Source: Paraescarpia echinospica (taxonomy: Eukaryota; Annelida; Polychaeta; Sabellida; Siboglinidae). From it: DNA of 64,000 bases. Made by a program: the position numbers and the translations under genes. Location: contig CM034534.1 of NCBI GenBank assembly GCA_020002185.1, forward strand, positions 17,793,087-17,857,086, read 5' to 3'. Positions 61,502 through 64,000 of this stretch are shown here, in pieces. The notes beneath the pieces were generated by a model. It was not told where the DNA came from, did not search any database, and saw nothing but the letters and a program-made list of their open reading frames with translations. Positions within the stretch are counted from its first letter, which is position 1, and every line of letters begins with the position of its first letter.

Positions 61502-61535
61502 GTGAGTTAAAGCAATTCTCAATGTTATTCATTAA

Positions 61536-63017
61536 CCCATTTCATTCAGGATACGCCTACGGGCGTAGTTAACCTTTTCATTCGGGATACGCCTGCAGGC
61601 GTAGTCAACGCACGTGACAGCCTTATCGGGTATTTATAGAAACTGTGTGCATCGTAGCAAGCTTTTACCATTTTTCCCATGATGCAGTATGACCACACTA
61701 CCGGTTTGGAAGCCATTTGCAAATTTTTAACCGCGTGTTTATCTGCAAGTTTGGAGTGAAGTTCGAGTTCGATATTTTGGAGATTTTTGGCATTTAAAAA
61801 TGGCGGATGATGGTGCAGTTAGTGATGGAAGCGATATCGACGTGGAAGACAGTGAAATCGGCAGTAGTACGAGCAGTATTTCGACTGAAAACGACGCAGA
61901 TGAATCTGTTGTGTCCAGTGCCAACAGCTTGGAGTGTGTCTGTACGCACTTCCACAGCCTGTTGAACTTGTGAGTTGGCACTTGGCAGTCAGTTATGTGA
62001 ACAATATGAACTGTGACATCGCCGATGTCATGAACAGTGTCATGGACATTATTACCTTAGTTCGGTGAAGGGTTATTGTTTCATTAAATTTTATTATGCA
62101 CATTATATCTTGTGTTGTAATTCGTTTTCATTGGAAACTGCAATGCAAGGCAATGGCAATGGTGAATTACTGTAAGGAAATTACTAATTTTGTGTACGTG
62201 ACGACTTCCATTCTAAAAACTAACTTTGGACTGACATATGACATTTACATCAAATTTTTACCACTGTTTGAAGAAATTAATTTGGGAGGTTTCTCTCACT
62301 GGATATATGATATGTCTAAGTGGCTATATATAGGTAAAACTAGCCCCAAGTCTGTGTACACATTTTGTTTTTATTTTATTTCTTTCATTCTTCTTCTCCG
62401 TGAGATAACTTCCTCCATGTTCACTCTACAGAAACAGTTTCAACACCATCATGTAGGCAATTCTCTTCTGATTCCAGAAATGTATGGGTTTATACACTTT
62501 TCTTCAACAGTTGCCTGAAAAATATTATAATTGAAGCGTTGGTGAATCCCTGTCAGGAAAGATATCTTTTCACATACTCGACAACATTCATTCAGAAATG
62601 TGTAACTTCCGACTGAAACAAGATATTTACATGAAATTTTTACCACTGTTTGAAGAAATGAATTTGGCAGATTTCTCTCATTGGATGTATGACCATCCTG
62701 AGTGGTTGTATATAGGTAAAACAAGTCCAAAGTCGATGTACAATCTGTTTTTATTATTATTGCTTTTCAGTCTTCTTCTTCACCTTGAGATAACTTCTTC
62801 TATGCTCACTCTATACAAACAATTTTAACACCATCATGTAGGCAATTCTCTTCTGATTCCAGAAATGTAAGGGTTTATACACTTTTCTTCAACCAAAACC
62901 TGGCAAAAAATTTGTATGTGACCCACCCGTTGAAATAATTTATCACAACTGTAAATTGGTAATTTTGTCCAGATCTGAGCAATGTGGCCAGCTAACTAGC
63001 TGTCAGAATGAAATGGG
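61536..63017 (+). mobile_element. piggyBac-like non-autonomous element
   Basis: 1,482 bp with TTAA on both sides and ends CCCATTTCATTC / GAATGAAATGGG. Near the left end a 57-codon ORF (61,800-61,973) starts MADDGAVSDGSDIDVEDSE, acidic like the N terminus of piggyBac transposases. The core of the enzyme is absent. The right half holds two copies of a ~300-bp block (about 62,230-62,520 and 62,610-62,900, both with FLPLFEE and GKTSPKS frames). It lies 34 bp after the KIAA0232 exon donor. Confidence 0.78.
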
Positions 63018-63086
63018 TTAATCCTGTTAATACGACTTATTCATGTAATTCTGTGCATTTATTTTATTAGAATTATGTTTTGTTAA

Positions 63087-63758
63087 GGGTAGCCACTACC
63101 CGAAAAGGGCCAAATAATCAATATGCTACATCTCTATTAATACTGAACATATCTTTAAAAAAATTGGTGTACTAGTTAGATAAATGAATGGTATATGATG
63201 TTTGAAATATGGGCTCATTTGCTTGTGTATTATCATGGCAATGAATGTCTCTAGTGAGACTGATTTTCACATCCTTGAAAATTATTCTGAGCTAACAACT
63301 GTACGTGTGATAATGCCTTTGTCAAGAATCAACAGCTAGAATACTCCTTTGTGCAATAAGGTGGTTTTGGGCAAGGATATGACTTCACGGACTGTTGTTC
63401 AGGTATTAGCATTTTTCAAGATGCTTTGAAAAATGCTCAAACCTAAAGTCCTATCTCACAAAAGTCATTGCAGTCAGATTTCCTTGCCCAAAACCACCTT
63501 ATTGCACAAAGGAGTATTCTAGCTAATGATTCTTGACCATTGCATGATCACACATACAGTTGTTAGGTCAGAATAATTTTCAAGGATGCATGCCCCTCTA
63601 TCACACTAGGAATTGCCATGGTACTGCACAAGGAACTGAGCCCATATTCCAAATATCTAATACTATTCATTTAACTAATCAGTACTCCAAATTTTGGTAA
63701 GATACATTCAGTATTAACAGAGATATGGCCTATGGCCGTTTTCGGGTAGTGGCTACCC
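63087..63758. mobile_element. TTAA-flanked fold-back (hairpin) element
   Basis: 672 bp flanked by TTAA. The two halves are inverted copies of each other for most of their length: GGGTAGCCACTACCCGAAAA at the ends, and further in AATACTCCTTTGTGCAATAA and GGTGGTTTTGGGCAAGG opposite their complements. The loop is under 100 bp. Confidence 0.85.
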
Positions 63759-63807
63759 TTAATCACAAAAGTGATCATGAGGGTAATTCCACTGTCACGT
63801 TACGTTT

Positions 63808-64000
63808 ACACTTTTTAGTCCTTTGGCCGAAGGTCCAAGGGACTATTGCCATCACTCTGCGTCCGCCGTTAGCTGCCGTATCTCAGAAACCGTTCAGCAA
63901 CTTTTTCTCTAATTTTGCATAGACATCTTTGGGCACTGCCACTATGCACAAGAAATCTGGATTTGATTGAATCATTTTAAGGGCTCCCTAGGGTCTCCAA
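63808..64000 (+). repeat. Dispersed repeat, second copy (continues past window)
   Basis: Same family as 58,374-58,710. Confidence 0.75.

Overview
This is a nuclear genomic window from a bilaterian invertebrate. It holds spliced genes with GT-AG introns, long AC and trinucleotide microsatellites, minisatellites, tRNA-derived SINEs, several non-LTR retrotransposon families, an LTR retrotransposon and many DNA-transposon remnants. The species cannot be named from sequence alone. A marine invertebrate deuterostome such as amphioxus, or a lophotrochozoan, would both fit. There are no bacterial operons, CRISPR arrays or rRNA genes.

Region 1 (about 490-39,770, + strand) is one large gene for a TRPM-family cation channel. 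I can place 25 coding exons from 530 to 37,808. They encode about 1,459 residues: the TRPM N-terminal homology region, six membrane segments, a pore loop with the motif IYGELF, a TRP helix (IWKF) and a coiled-coil tail with no NUDT9-H or alpha-kinase domain. Every exon junction is phase-consistent except exon 1 to exon 2, which suggests a missed small exon or a different acceptor. The introns carry most of the interest. At least five of them hold tandem arrays whose repeat unit contains, or runs directly into, the gene's own splice site. One array multiplies a 5' splice site (12,034-12,217); others multiply or abut 3' splice sites (about 1,891-2,416, 27,500-27,754, 28,450-29,249, 33,891-34,478). 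A 33-copy 57-bp array ends 10 bp before exon 15.

Region 2 (41,035-41,649, + strand) is an apparently single-exon gene for the AP-5 adaptor small subunit (AP5S1), with its own AATAAA signal. A possible promoter and first exon on the - strand lie near 42,790-42,960.

Region 3 (about 43,290-56,710) is a nest of mobile elements. A young Ty3/gypsy element (43,599-48,219, - strand; identical 129-bp LTRs; ATTGT target duplication) sits inside a decayed pogo/Tigger-like transposase. After it come remnants of a repeat-family protein with EEADTR and GCDTTS motifs, a hAT-like transposase with frameshifts, CR1/L2-type LINE pieces and a tRNA-derived SINE nested in an older repeat.

Region 4 (about 60,990-64,000, + strand) starts with the first recognisable coding exon of a KIAA0232 homologue (61,133-61,501), preceded by a small upstream ORF. 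Its following intron contains two TTAA-flanked elements: a 1.48-kb piggyBac-like deletion derivative and a 672-bp fold-back hairpin.
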